Shown piece after piece: positions 43,877 to 54,400 of a DNA stretch of 64,000 nucleotides. Within the stretch, counting starts at the first letter, position 1; every line of letters starts with the position of its first letter. The notes under the pieces are model-generated. The model ran no database searches. It was not told where the DNA came from and was given only the letters and a program-made list of their open reading frames with translations. Source of the stretch: Caenorhabditis remanei (taxonomy: Eukaryota > Nematoda > Chromadorea > Rhabditida > Rhabditidae); contig NC_071332.1 of assembly GCF_010183535.1 (NCBI RefSeq), positions 4,464,001 to 4,528,000 on the forward strand. Reading direction: 5' to 3'. A program made the position numbers and the translations under genes.

Positions 43877-45354
43877 TGATCTTGGAGGAGAAATGTTGAT
43901 GATGAGTAGGCGTTGCCGTAGATCAGTGACTCGAATGAGAACAATTTCGGAACTTTTTCATTCCGATAATACAAAACTGAGACAAAAACCCACACTAAAC
44001 TCTGCGCGTTGCGGGAGTGCGGAGCATCGTTGCACCGTCGTTTTAAAACCAGCATTAAATTGACATGATACGACGGGACACGTGGATCAAAAGATGACTA
44101 GAAAACCAAGAAGAAAGGATGCAATACTAAAAAATCTGTGATGACAGAGAAGAGAGAAGTCGAAAATTGTGAAATTACGAATGATTATGTAAATTTTAAT
44201 GTAAATTACCTGAAAAAACTTGAAAACCTATGCGGGAATCATCTGGAAGCGTGGAAAAAAGGAACTTATAATTCAAATAACAAAAATGTTGCATTATTTA
44301 GCTGAATTTGTGAGGAGAAATGCGAGAAATCTGTAGAAATCATTAAAAATCGTACGCGCCCTTACAAACCACTAAAAATATAAACTGAAACGGAAAAATA
44401 TCAATATTTTTTAATCAATATGATTTATTGTCTTTATTTCTTCAAAAATTTTACAAAAATCTGTGAAAACAACGCTTGGCGACGTGGTGAGAACAAAACG
44501 ATTCCAGAAACTTCGAAAATTAATAGACGAAAGACGCATGCACCAAACTTATCTCGCGGTTCCCACCACGATAACTGTACTTGTGTCGATTTACGGGGGC
44601 GAATTTTTCTGCGATTTTCTCTGCTTCTATCTCCGAAACGAATGGATTCTCAGCAAAGAAGTGAAACTTTTAAATATCCTCATATCAAGATTGAGATTCC
44701 AATGATAATAAAAAGACAGCAAAATAATAAAACTGAGAAAGCAGGGGTCTTTTTCTGTAAACTATACAATTTTTCTTAATTTTTGCTGATATCTTCGTTT
44801 AGTTTCCTTCATTGTCTAGCTTTGGTGTTTGAGTAATCTGTGCTGAAACAAAACCGAAAACCCAACAAAAAACTTTTAAAATTGCCTCTGTGAGATATTG
44901 AGAAGAATAGAAAAGAGGGCGGAGTCACGCTGCATGCAAAACATAGTGGACGGCGGAACCCGCGAGATGTCGGCCGCTTGTTTTGGTTAAGTGTTCCTGT
45001 TGGCTTTGCTGAGTTTTTCGTTGAAAAATGAACTTGGGTATGCGAATTTGAAGACGAACAGCAGGATTTGAAGAGTAATTGTGAATCTGTAAAAGAGAAG
45101 ATTCCAAGAAAATATTATTTCATCAAATTTTCCATTTTTAATTTGATAGTGCGAAATTCAAACAATATCTCGAAAAACTGTACTGCTTGCACGCTTCAGC
45201 TTTCTTTTGACTAGAATATGCTGACTCGAATGACACGTTGAAGCCAATTTTTTTTTTGAAAATTGATATATTTTGTCGCTATCGAACCTTTCTTGTTAAT
45301 CAGTAAGACCTAGAAAAACTCACAAATGTACAAATCTCCACTGAGTTTTTTTTC

Positions 45355-45570
45355 AAACTGTTTCTCGTTTCTCCTCCAACTCATAAAAAAGGCTATTTTG
45401 CAGCACACGAATCTCTTTTTCCATTACTTCCAACCCATCCCGAGATATTTCTGAAAGTTCCGTGTGCTGTTTGGAGAATGTATGAAAGGAGTATTCATAT
45501 CTACGGTGCCTCACATTGGGCTCTTTGGGTTTTTGAAATGAGACGGCAATGATTTTTGTGTCTTCTGTAG
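45355..45570 (-). pseudogene. First-exon relic of the two-membrane-segment family
   Basis: Minus-strand reading KIIAVSFQKPKEPNVRHRRY then EYSFHTFSKQHTELSEISRD then GLEVMEKEIRVLQ aligns with exon 1 of copies I-III (MTIAISLHQSKELSPKEED...YYTFTYFHSELSREIQEG, LKVGEKEINMLKK). The start codon has been replaced (AAAATC where the others have ATGACT), and the frame stops at KRETV. It is a diverged fourth member about 1.3 kb downstream of copy III. Confidence 0.6.
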
Positions 45571-45862
45571 TATGAAGTAAACATTGCTACACTTTATTAG
45601 AAAATGAGCAGATTCGAGCATGTAACTGATAATTATATAAGCTCAACGAAACCTACAACTTGATTTTTGTAAACTGCTCTGTGATAGCTTTTCTAGTTTT
45701 TGAGGAATGCGCCATTAACGAAAGCTTACTGTAGCAGCTCCTTCTATTCGTCTCCTCTTCCTCGGTAGCCTAACTTCTATTTATCATATCTCCAAAACTT
45801 TATCGTATAGACCGCTCGTACAAAAAGTTGTCAACTACTGAAATGAAGCCCTATCAGCATGA

Positions 45863-46030
45863 CAAGGAAAGTCTTTGGAGACGCCACTTTCAAACGATCT
45901 ATTTATATTTGGTCATAGGTATTTTCGACCACGAGGAGTCCATTTCTGCAGTCAAAACCTGCTAAATGTGTCTGCCAGCCGAGTTATGAGTTCTCCAACT
46001 TTTTATATGGTTAAGCTGTTTCACATGGAA
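45863..46030. repeat. Diverged CAAGGAAAGTC element
   Basis: Shares CTTTGGAGACGC, CTTTCAAACGATCTAT, GGAGTCCATTTCTGC and GCCGAGTTATG blocks with 3131-3320. The inverted right end is not obvious here. Confidence 0.6.
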
Positions 46031-47354
46031 AAATTCAACCTTGAAGGCTTTTCTTGTGACATGACTGGTTTTCTTGAAAATTAGATTTTTAGAAAAATAA
46101 AAGATTTCTTTAACATTTTTTAAATCAATCTTCTTGTGTGCAATGCAGCATTTTTTATTCATCCACTAATGTTTGATTTTTCAACTTGAGAAAAAAGAAC
46201 AAATCAATTAAAATATTTTTTCCAGAAAAAAATTTGGGGGTCAACGAGTTGTCACAACAAAGATGAAACTTTTGAATGGAACCGAATGAACACTGTATAT
46301 ATATATAAATTATTAGTATCTAATTCTGAAATCAGAACTTCTTTCGTGAAGTCTACAAGAAATGATACATGTTCGAAAAATTTTAATTTTCCCGACTAGC
46401 TAAAAGTTCAGATGCCCACAACTTCTCTAAAACTTAAGCCGAACGGTTCCAGCATATAAAAACTTGCTAAATACGTCTAGTCATGTTTCATAACTTTGAC
46501 CTCGTTTTTCTTGACTACCAAACCTCGAGGACGAAAACTGAATATATATTTACAATCAGCATTTTTTCAGCTTTTTAATGGAACAAGTCATGTCCAATAA
46601 CTCCAAACTGCGTCAATGACCTACCCTAGTAAGATTTTATGAACTTTCGTAATTTCAACTGCTTTATATGGTATGTAGATCTCTTTTTTGTAGAAATAAT
46701 TAACAAAGAATTTCAACGCCGATTTCCAGCTTTTGGCAACTATGCATGTTGCACAGAACAATTGGTTATATACAGTACAAAAAAAGGATAAAATTTAAAA
46801 GACTATCTCAGAAAGTTATAAAAAATCTACTGTCTTGATATCCAGGCAATGACCAACATGTGGAGAGTGCCAGTAATGGCTTGGACGACACTCCTTTTCG
46901 CAAGCTCAATGCCTTCGTTACTGCCGGTTGTCATTGCTTTTATCACGAGTTTAGCAGCACAATACCAATAATGTAAAATGACCACAGATGCTAAGAACAT
47001 TGTCTGAAAATGAATATGTACACTTTGAAACCAGAATTTCATTTTTTTGTTGAAAGTTTCAAATCATGTCCTCTAATCTGTCACAGATTTTCTGAAATGT
47101 TGTGACTGGGAGCCCTGGAAACCGAATAATTAGATGGAATTAATTATAATTAGTGGTCGCTGACTTAGTTTTAATTTAACTCCCTATTGTTCGTCCATGT
47201 TACAAACACACGATTTGGCTGAGCGACGACTCAATTGGCAACTTGCCAAGTCGTGTGCAATCGCACTTCACTAGACTTCCGGTTTTGTGGGAAAATTAAA
47301 AAATAATTTGAATTTCAAATGACCCTGTGTGTTCTTATGCTCACAGGTTTTCCA

Positions 47355-47825
47355 ACTAGGGAAGGTCATGGAGTCAGTGTGGAGTTATAGGAAGTGGCCA
47401 AAATCATTGGAAAGCTGAGAAAACGGTGGTTCCAAATATACATTCAGGTTTTGCCCTCGATGTCTGGTTTTCGAGAAAAATGAGGCCAAAATTCGGCAAA
47501 TGTTTTGCAATGTTCAAATTTCTGTAACTTTCTGAAAACATAGATAAATTTTTGGATTTTCGGACATGCAGACATTCGGACATACCGACAGACAGGTAAA
47601 CACAATTTGTGCTTTTGGTGCAACCACTACTTGGAGCCTCAGGCCTCAAGCCTTAAGCCTAAAAAATTAATAATTCTCAACTTTCCGAAACTTTGACTTC
47701 GTTTTTCTTGAATAACAGGGCTTGAAGACAAAAATCGAATATATATTTGGAACCATCTTTTTCTCAGCCTTTCAATGATATAGGTCACATTCTATAACTC
47801 CAAACTGACCTTCCCTAGTAAGACG
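47355..47825. repeat. AAGGTCATGGAGTCAGT foldback element (copy 2)
   Basis: Left ACTAGGGAAGGTCATGGAGT; right ...CCAAACTGACCTTCCCTAGT. Inner arms contain TTTTGCCCTCGATGTCTGG and its diverged complement. It lies in intron 3 of copy III. Confidence 0.75.
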
Positions 47826-48772
47826 CCTGCTCAAATGGCATCAATCGTTTCCTCATGCCGATTGCGGGAATCCCAGAAACGCAACATTTGAAGGTTCGCT
47901 ATATTTATGACGCGCACTAAAATAATCCCAAAATGAAGTTATCCATAGTTTTCTAATTCGTCCCAGTTCTATTTTGTATCATACGGATAGGACAACACCG
48001 TAACTCTATTTGCTTTAAAAACGTACCCAGACGGATGTTTGATTGCGCAATAATCGAATCTTCTCATTTAAAGGCTCAACTTCTTGGGAATACAAATTCT
48101 TGAGTATCATCAGTTGCTCTTTGTCGGACTTGTTATGTGAATCAAAATAAAACCGAGTGTTGCATCCGTTCTCAATATCTTCTTCTAACATTTTCTTTTC
48201 AGATTCACATTCAGATCTGGAATAAATTATAGATTATCTTCCTAAATCACCCTAAAACCTACTTGATTTGTCTGCGTTGACATCATAGTGTCGAACAATG
48301 ACTAGAAACAAAACAGACTCAATTCCGAAAATACAACGAGTCCAGAAGTCCAGTCTTGCCATGTCCAGAATATCTTTCGATACGAAAGCACATAATACCA
48401 TTATTATAAATGTTAGTACCAATTTCTGAAAGTAATTATTTTCCATTGAGTATTTTTGAATTTAGGAAAGGTAACTCATTTTTGCTGTCATCATAAAACG
48501 CTTCATTAGTTCAAGATATTCACATTTCAAGAGACAATGCCTAAGTTGTTTGAGCATGAAAATGATCAACTTTGTGAGTGTGACATAGATGGCCTGTAAC
48601 TTCATAGGGTGTACTTGTACGAAAAAGTTGTCAACTACAAAAATGAAGCTCTACTTGTGATCTATACACTCCATTAACAATCGATATTGTGAAACTATCA
48701 GGGAGGCCGTTTCACACTCACAAAGTTGACCATTTTCAACTAAAAACTGCAAATGTCGCATTCTTTATGGTA

Positions 48773-49828
48773 CTCAGGGAATTTTGGGCAATTCGCCCAC
48801 CGTTTTGGGCGATTTGCCCACCAATTGGGCAGGCTTGCCACCACGATGGCGGCAAGGCCGCCCAAATCGAGGGCGAATTGCCCATTTCATGTTGTTTCTA
48901 GCGTGCGCTTCGCTTGCTCCCCTCGTCGCAATATATTCATTTAGTGAAAAACAGAAGAAAATTTATGGATTTAATCAGCATTTATTAATTTGTTCAAAAT
49001 TACAAAATCAAAATCAAAAATATGAATGTGAGAAGAGTTGGTGAACGAAGAAAGGGTTAGAAGGAAACAAGTTATATATGAGTAGTGGAGAGAACTGTTG
49101 GCAGGAGGTGTTTCGACGTTTCATAATAACGAGAAGTTTTCGGCGAATGACCTGAAATGATATTTATAATAGTAGAATTCGTTAGTAGCAGCAGTGATCC
49201 TCGTCTTCGAAAAGATTTCGCTTTTCATCATAACACTTGTATTAAGAGACGGTTTAGCGAAGGGAGACGTCGAATCATGAGCTGTCGTGTCCACTATAAG
49301 ATAACTTACTTGAATGAGTCAACTCCATGTGGCTAGCATCAGAAAGTCGAAGTGCTGGCAATCAGATCAATAGCTGGCGGTTAGAAGTTCCGTAGATAGA
49401 CGGTTTTTATTTCCATCGAACAAGTGTTCTGAAGTCCCAAATTATTTTCTTCTGAATTAATAAGTTTTTTTCACTTACGAATATCTCCTTTGCTTTCGAA
49501 TAGCATCTTTTCTGGTATTTTAAAAACATGCATTTGATAGAATAGTGTATTTAAACGAATAAATTAAAATAATAAATGACGCAGCAAAAAATTTGATGAT
49601 TTTTAGAGTGCAGTAGAGCGCATGTTTATAAAGTGGGCGAATTGCCCTACAAATGGGCAACTTGCCCTACTCCATCCTCACGCACACCCCCACTTCTTCC
49701 ACCCCACCCTTGCCCAACTCTTGCCCAACCCTCGCCCAGTGGGCAACCTGCCCAAAGTGAGGGCTATTCGCCGAAAATAGAGGCAAAATGCCGGCAAGGC
49801 GCCAAACCCTCGCTTAAAATTCCCTGAG
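48773..49828. mobile_element. 1056-base CTCAGGGAATTTT element carrying a transcription unit
   Basis: Perfect 13-base terminal inverted repeats CTCAGGGAATTTT and AAAATTCCCTGAG, each flanked by TA. Subterminal clusters of short palindromes (GGGCAATTCGCCC, GGGCGATTTGCCC, GGGCGAATTGCCC) lie at 48784-48885 and 49635-49760. Between them is the intron-containing unit at 48967-49565. No transposase ORF was seen. The equivalent position in copy I (around 31846) reads TACTATAAGCCCACAG uninterrupted, consistent with insertion at TA. Confidence 0.8.
48967..49565 (-). ncRNA. Three-exon polyadenylated transcript (source of the retrocopy)
   Basis: Exon/intron structure is proven by comparison with the spliced copy at 31018-31432: exon 1 to 49479, intron 49478-49429 (GTAAGT...TTCAG), exon 2 49428-49310, intron 49309-49152 (GTAAGT...TTTCAG), exon 3 49151-48967 with AATAAA about 20 bases before the cleavage site. 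A TTTATAAAC box lies about 65 bases upstream (near 49630). The longest ORF crossing exon 1-2 is 38 codons (MHVFKIPEKMLFESKGDI...ELLTASY), so it may be a micropeptide mRNA rather than non-coding. I do not recognise it. Confidence 0.75.
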
Positions 49829-50350
49829 TACTATAAGCCCACAGGTTACACGTCCGACACACTGATACAATCCGATAGTACTCCAATCCAATAGCTCAAG
49901 ATTCTAACTCTATCAGTAAAAAACAGAATTTGAAGAAAAGCTACCAAAAATATCTACTGAAGTTTTCAAATTTTTTTTTCAATTTTTGAGATAATAACTT
50001 TATTTTCCCTTAAAAATGAGTTTTAATCGAAGCATTTTTGTATTTGTCCTCAAAATTTGAGCTCCTAGGCTTCAAAATGATAAAAATGTATTTCAGTAAC
50101 GGCAAAAACTTACAAATGAAAAAAGTTCCACTGGTTTTTCACAAACGTCATATTGCTTCTTTTTCCATTCAGCAGTGAGTTTCTTCTTCAGCATATCCAA
50201 TTCTTTTTCCGATACTTTCAAACCAACTTTAATTTTCCAAGATAGTTCACTGTGGAAGTAGGTAAACGAATAATATCTTCGTAAATTCTCTTCTTTAGAT
50301 TCTTGTGGGGAGAGCTCTTTAGACTGGTTTAGTGAGATGGCAATAGTCAT

Positions 50351-51145
50351 TGTATTGTTCTGAAAAATAAATATAACAAAATAAGGATTGTATAAAATAG
50401 CAAGATGGAATAATAGATAGGACGAATCAATTGTCAAACCAACCCAGGCCACTTTATACCAGCATGTCTGCACCTCACCAGGGACCGCCGGTACAAATCA
50501 GTTGTCAATCACAGATATCTACAACCTGACTAACAATTGAGCTCATGTGACAGTCAAAGTGTCACATACTCAAAATTGAACCAGCTGAAAATGGCTCCGC
50601 GACATTTCGCAACTCATGTAGGCTTCGCAAATGCGACACTTCGCAACTACGACGTTTCGCAACTATAGAACTAGCAATAGTTTAGAGTAGTTTTGTCAGA
50701 AAACGGGTCAGACAAGTTTTTCTCCTATTTAATTGTTTTCAAATATGTTCCTAGACCATTCGGTACAGTCAACATTTTCAACTGACCCATATATGCAAAT
50801 GCGGTGTAGTTGCGAAACGTCGCAGTTGCGAAATGCCGTAGTTGCGAAACATACGTGAGTTGCGGAATGTCGCAGTTGAGAAATGTCGCAGAGCCCTGAA
50901 AATTGGAAGCACGCCAATAATACGCTCATGAAACACACCGTTAGGAAAGGAATAATGGAACGGAGAAAGAGGATAGTGCAATAAAAAGGTCCGTAGCCAT
51001 CTCCTCTCGGTGGTCACTGCGGGTGAAGGTCACTCATCACAGCACGATATGAATCTGAATAGCCTACACTTGGGTTTTCCCTCTTTTTCTCTACATAGAG
51101 TTGTATTTAGGCTATATGGAGAATGAAGGCAGTCAGTTAGATATA
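50351..51145. other. 5' flank of copy III with a GTTGCGAAA palindrome
   Basis: Contains a foldback at 50592-50896 in which TTCGCAACTACGACGTTTCG-type units pair with GTAGTTGCGAAACGTCGCAG-type units. Flank sequence (50930-51130: GGTCCGTAGCCATCTCCTCT and following) is shared with 32550-32700 and, inverted, with 32930-33090. Confidence 0.65.
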
Positions 51146-51582
51146 CAGTACCGGACAAAAACGTATCAACTTTGGCTGTTTTCAGTGGAAAATTACCAAC
51201 TTTGAGAGTGTGCCATAGCAATTCTGATTGTCACACCAAGAACATTTTTAATGAATCATATAGATTGAACGTAGAACTCCATTTTTGTAGTTGACAACTT
51301 TTTTGTACAAACACTTCCTAGAGAGTTATGCTGATTTTAAGACGAGAGCTCAAAAATCGCACTATTTTGCACTGAAATTGATTGATTTGAGTCAATATGT
51401 AACTTGCTAGGGAGTGTCCGTACAAAAAAGTTGTCAACTACAATAATGGAGTTCTACTCTTGATCTGTATGATCCATTAAAAATATTTTTGGTGTGACAA
51501 TCAGAATTACAATAACACACTCTCAAAGTTGGTCATTTTCAGATGAAAACTGCCAAAGTTGATAATGTTTTGGGCGGTACTG
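51146..51582. mobile_element. Tc1-like foldback element, 437 bases
   Basis: CAGTACCGGACAAAAACGTA...CAACTTTGGC at the left and GCCAAAGTTG...GGGCGGTACTG at the right, flanked by TA on both sides. Inner arms share CTACAATAATGGAGTTCTAC and ATTTTTAATGAATCATA-like blocks. No transposase. Confidence 0.85.
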
Positions 51583-52247
51583 TATAAAGACTTTTAGGCA
51601 GGTCCATCCTTAATTTCTTTCGGAATACGAGTTTCTTGTTGTGGAATTAACTTTCATTCACGCCCTAGAGTATTAAGCCTGGTCCATTGCCAGTGACTTA
51701 CACAAAATTCACCATAATCTACTCAAAAACGAAGAAATAATAATAAACTGCATTCTAACCTTCTGTGCTAAAACCAATACTAAGTCTGGGCGTGTCTTCC
51801 TGACCTTACCATAAGGATCTGGATATCATTGTGAATAAAAGGAAGGACAATCCGTCAGAAGTTGTCTTCCCTCGATGACTCCTAGAGTTCATCTTGTTAC
51901 GATCAGTTTATTAGCTGCAAACCGGTTAGTCCTTATTTATTTATTTATTTATTTAAATAAGAATAAAGAACTAACAACATACAAAGAAGAATTGAACATG
52001 TCCTTCGAAAACTGAAGGCATAGAACAACGGAGAAGGAAACATAAACTGACACTAAAACTATGTAACGAAAATGATATCAATAGGGATATGTGGCAAAAG
52101 AAGGCCGGAGTGGGGGAATGCTAAAAAGCTAAAAACTGAGACATGATACAACTAGGAAGGAGAAAAGAAAAATGATAAATTATGAGGGGGGGGGGGGGGG
52201 GAGAAAGGAATTAACATTGTTGGTAATAGTATTCCAATACGGAATAG
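51583..52247. other. Intergenic with simple repeats
   Basis: (TTTA)n at about 51928-51953 and a run of about 15 G at about 52187. No gene seen. Confidence 0.6.
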
Positions 52248-52571
52248 CATACTTGCAAACCTGGCCGACACTGGCCTAACTCACTTCAAACTCAATATTA
52301 TGAGCTGAAAAATATGTCAAATTGTAGATCTCGACGAGTTCTAAATCCAAGACCTACTACGGGCCGGGTGGCTACTCGTTATTGTGCCGCGGGCCGGGCA
52401 AGAATGGCTCTTTTGCCACTTTTTCCCGGCCCGTGACATATTAACGGACAACCATCCGGCTCGTAGTAAGTCACAGACATAGAACTCGCCGAGATCTACA
52501 TTTTGGTATATTTTTTACCTCATAATAATGAGTTTGAAGCGAGTTATGTGTCGTCCCAGTTTGCAAGTATG
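52248..52571. repeat. CATACTTGCAAAC element with a nested TGTAGATCTC repeat
   Basis: CATACTTGCAAAC at the left and GTTTGCAAGTATG at the right. Inside is a third copy of the TGTAGATCTCGACGAG inverted repeat (52298-52530), and inside that a CGGGCCGGG/CCCGGCCCG core. Two repeat families are nested. Confidence 0.75.
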
Positions 52572-52608
52572 CAGAATAGTAAAAGAAAGGCAATTATATG
52601 ATTTTTTT

Positions 52609-54170
52609 TTAAATTTGTTCCAAGCTTTCTCCGGAAACCTTCAGATCTATTCTTCCTCTTAAACTAGCCGTGTCTCGGTCTGCAATATTCGATTGCAAAA
52701 CTGTGGACTGGTGAGCTGTGTGACCTTTATGATGAATCTTATCATCCAAATTGTTTCTCAAAACAGTCAATTGCATGGTTTTATGGCCATAGTGTTGAAC
52801 TCCATCAAGTGCACAATCTGCACAAATTGCGATTGTCTTGGCTTTCCGCAGAGCAGCTCCTACATCAGCATTCTCGATATTCAAGACAATCTCGTTTTTC
52901 ACTCCGTCTTGTTTCAATACTCCTGCTTTCTCTGCACACGGGATACAAATACGACGTTTTCGACACCTTAATGTACATTCACTACATATTCCTTCGTCGA
53001 TAACCTGAAAATTGGATGAATCGTCCGCTTGCATGTTCTTGAAGCCCTCAATTATGTCCAAAGCTAGATAATTGATAGTGGTAATTGCAAAAGCTTTTTC
53101 TTGGTCGCACAACGGGCATTTTGAAGAGACCATCTCATATTCACAACTTCCACAAATCGAATGGCCACATGTTCCGAAACAAGGTCTTCGAGAATTATCT
53201 GTAATTCAGGTGCTCTTTTCCAATTTTAAAAGTATAAAGCTACCTTACCATATTCATGATAACAAATGATACACTCCGTTGTGTTAACGATATCCATATT
53301 TACTTCAACAACCCGCTTTGTTTCTTTCTGCAAAACAAAACAAAAATTAAGATCCCAAGGCACAGTCAGTTTCTGGATTTTATAAAAATAGTTTCTGGAT
53401 TTTATAAAATCAAGGTTAATCTTACATCGTCTAATAACGTTTGTCCTGACAAAGATCCGCCCTCTTTCATGCTATTAAAGTGCTTAATTAGTTCCAAAAG
53501 TTGGTAATTGATGGTGGTAATTGCGAAAGCTTCTTCTCGGTTGCACTGCGGACATTTTGAAGAGATCTGATGTTTACAACTTTCACAAATTGAGTGGCCA
53601 CATGTTCCGATGCAGGGTTTTCGAGAATCAGTATCTGTAATTAAATATCAATATTTTTCCAATTTTAAAAGTAAAAAAGCCATCTCACCATATTCATTGT
53701 AACAAATGATACACTCCGTTGTGTTAACGATATCCATATTTACTTCAACAACCCGCTTTGTTTCTTTCTGGAAAACAAAAAAAATTAAGATCCCAAGGCA
53801 CAGTCAGTTAGGTTTGAATAGTTTCTGGATTTTATAAAATCAAGGTTATTCTTACATCGTCTAATAACGTTTGTCCTGACGAAGATCCGCCCTCTTTCAT
53901 GCTATTAAAGTGCTTAATTAGTTCCAAAAGCTGATAATTGATGGTGGTAATTGCGAAAGCCTCTTCTCGGTTGCACTGCGGACATTTTGAAGAGACCATC
54001 TGATGTTTGCAACTTTCACAAATTGAGTGACCACATGTTCCGGTGCAAGGTTTTCGAGAATCAGTATCTGTAATTAAATATCAATATTTTTCCAATTTTA
54101 AAAGTAAAAAAGCCATCTCACCATATTCATTGTAACAAATGATACACTCCGTTGTGTTAACTATGGTCAT
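52609..54170 (-). CDS. Triple-RING zinc-finger protein, about 405 aa
   Basis: Six exons: 54200-54122 (ATG at 54170), 54067-53856, 53767-53689, 53634-53426, 53327-53249, 53198-52609. They form three tandem copies of a two-exon module. The short exon gives TTECIICYNEY, the long exon gives PCTGTCGHSICESC...SSKCPQCNREEAF, together a C3HC4 RING finger. The third copy has CLVC-type divergence (FGTCGHSICGSCEYEMVSSKCPLC) and continues into a B-box-like region (ICSECTLRCRKRRICIPC...ICADCALDGVQHYGH) and an unstructured tail ending SLEQI. All junction phases agree, so one protein with three RINGs is predicted; probable E3 ubiquitin ligase or adaptor. Each module also has its own ATG (MDIVNTTE). An upstream exon cannot be excluded. 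Confidence 0.8.
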
Positions 54171-54200
54171 ATTCCCTCCGCCAACTCGTTTTGTTTCTTT

Positions 54201-54400
54201 CTGCAAAACAGAAGTAAGATTAAAGGATAACAAAAAAAAGAGTATTAAAAAAAAGAAAAAAAAAGAGTATTTAGACGAAGCATTTTTGAAGCAAAAGGTA
54301 AGGTGTATATGGTAATGTAAATCGGAACGGATTACAGAATGGCTACAAAGTTTACTTTTTAAGCAATCAATTGATAAGAAGTGTAGATAATAATATATAT
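54201..54400. other. 5' flank of the RING gene
   Basis: Low-complexity AAAAAGAG sequence and AT-rich DNA before the Helitron-like cluster. TTTTGCAG precedes the first listed exon and could be a spliced-leader site. No upstream exon recognised. Confidence 0.4.

Larger units (their letters stand above)
41076..45354. other. Gene-poor region with nested inverted repeats
   Basis: No convincing gene. Short ORFs at 43807-44055 (-) and 44463-44705 (+) have no supporting splice partners, and the first overlaps a foldback. The repeat elements are listed individually. A hydrophobic minus-strand stretch near 45090-44980 (FTITLQILLFVFKFAY, after TTTTACAG) may be a decayed second exon of the gene relic at 45355-45570. 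Confidence 0.5.
46827..50350 (-). pseudogene. Two-membrane-segment protein, copy III (frameshifted)
   Basis: Exons: 50350-50114 (MTIAISLNQSKELSPQESKE..., 79 codons), 48425-48263, 48216-48027 and 47003-46827 (TMFLASVVILHYWYCAAKLV...ISRQ stop). Exon 2 is 163 bases instead of 167: it has a 3-base deletion and a single-base deletion (CGACACTATG versus CAACAACTATG). The latter shifts the frame into a TAG early in exon 3. The exon 3 donor TGGGTACG and all acceptors are intact, so the frameshift is the only clear lesion. Intron 1 (50113-48426) carries an inserted 1056-base element. Its upstream flank (50930-51130) matches the flanks of copies I and II, so duplication included promoter DNA. Confidence 0.75.

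Noticed and set aside
43807..44055. 82-codon minus-strand ORF ending at a GT donor, considered as the first exon of the myosin
   Set aside because: Its 3' part lies in a foldback repeat (43636-43876) and its sequence has no resemblance to myosin N-termini.
44463..44705. 80-codon plus-strand ORF (MKTTLGDVVRTKRFQK...)
   Set aside because: Overlaps another open frame, no splice partners or family resemblance; left as unsupported.
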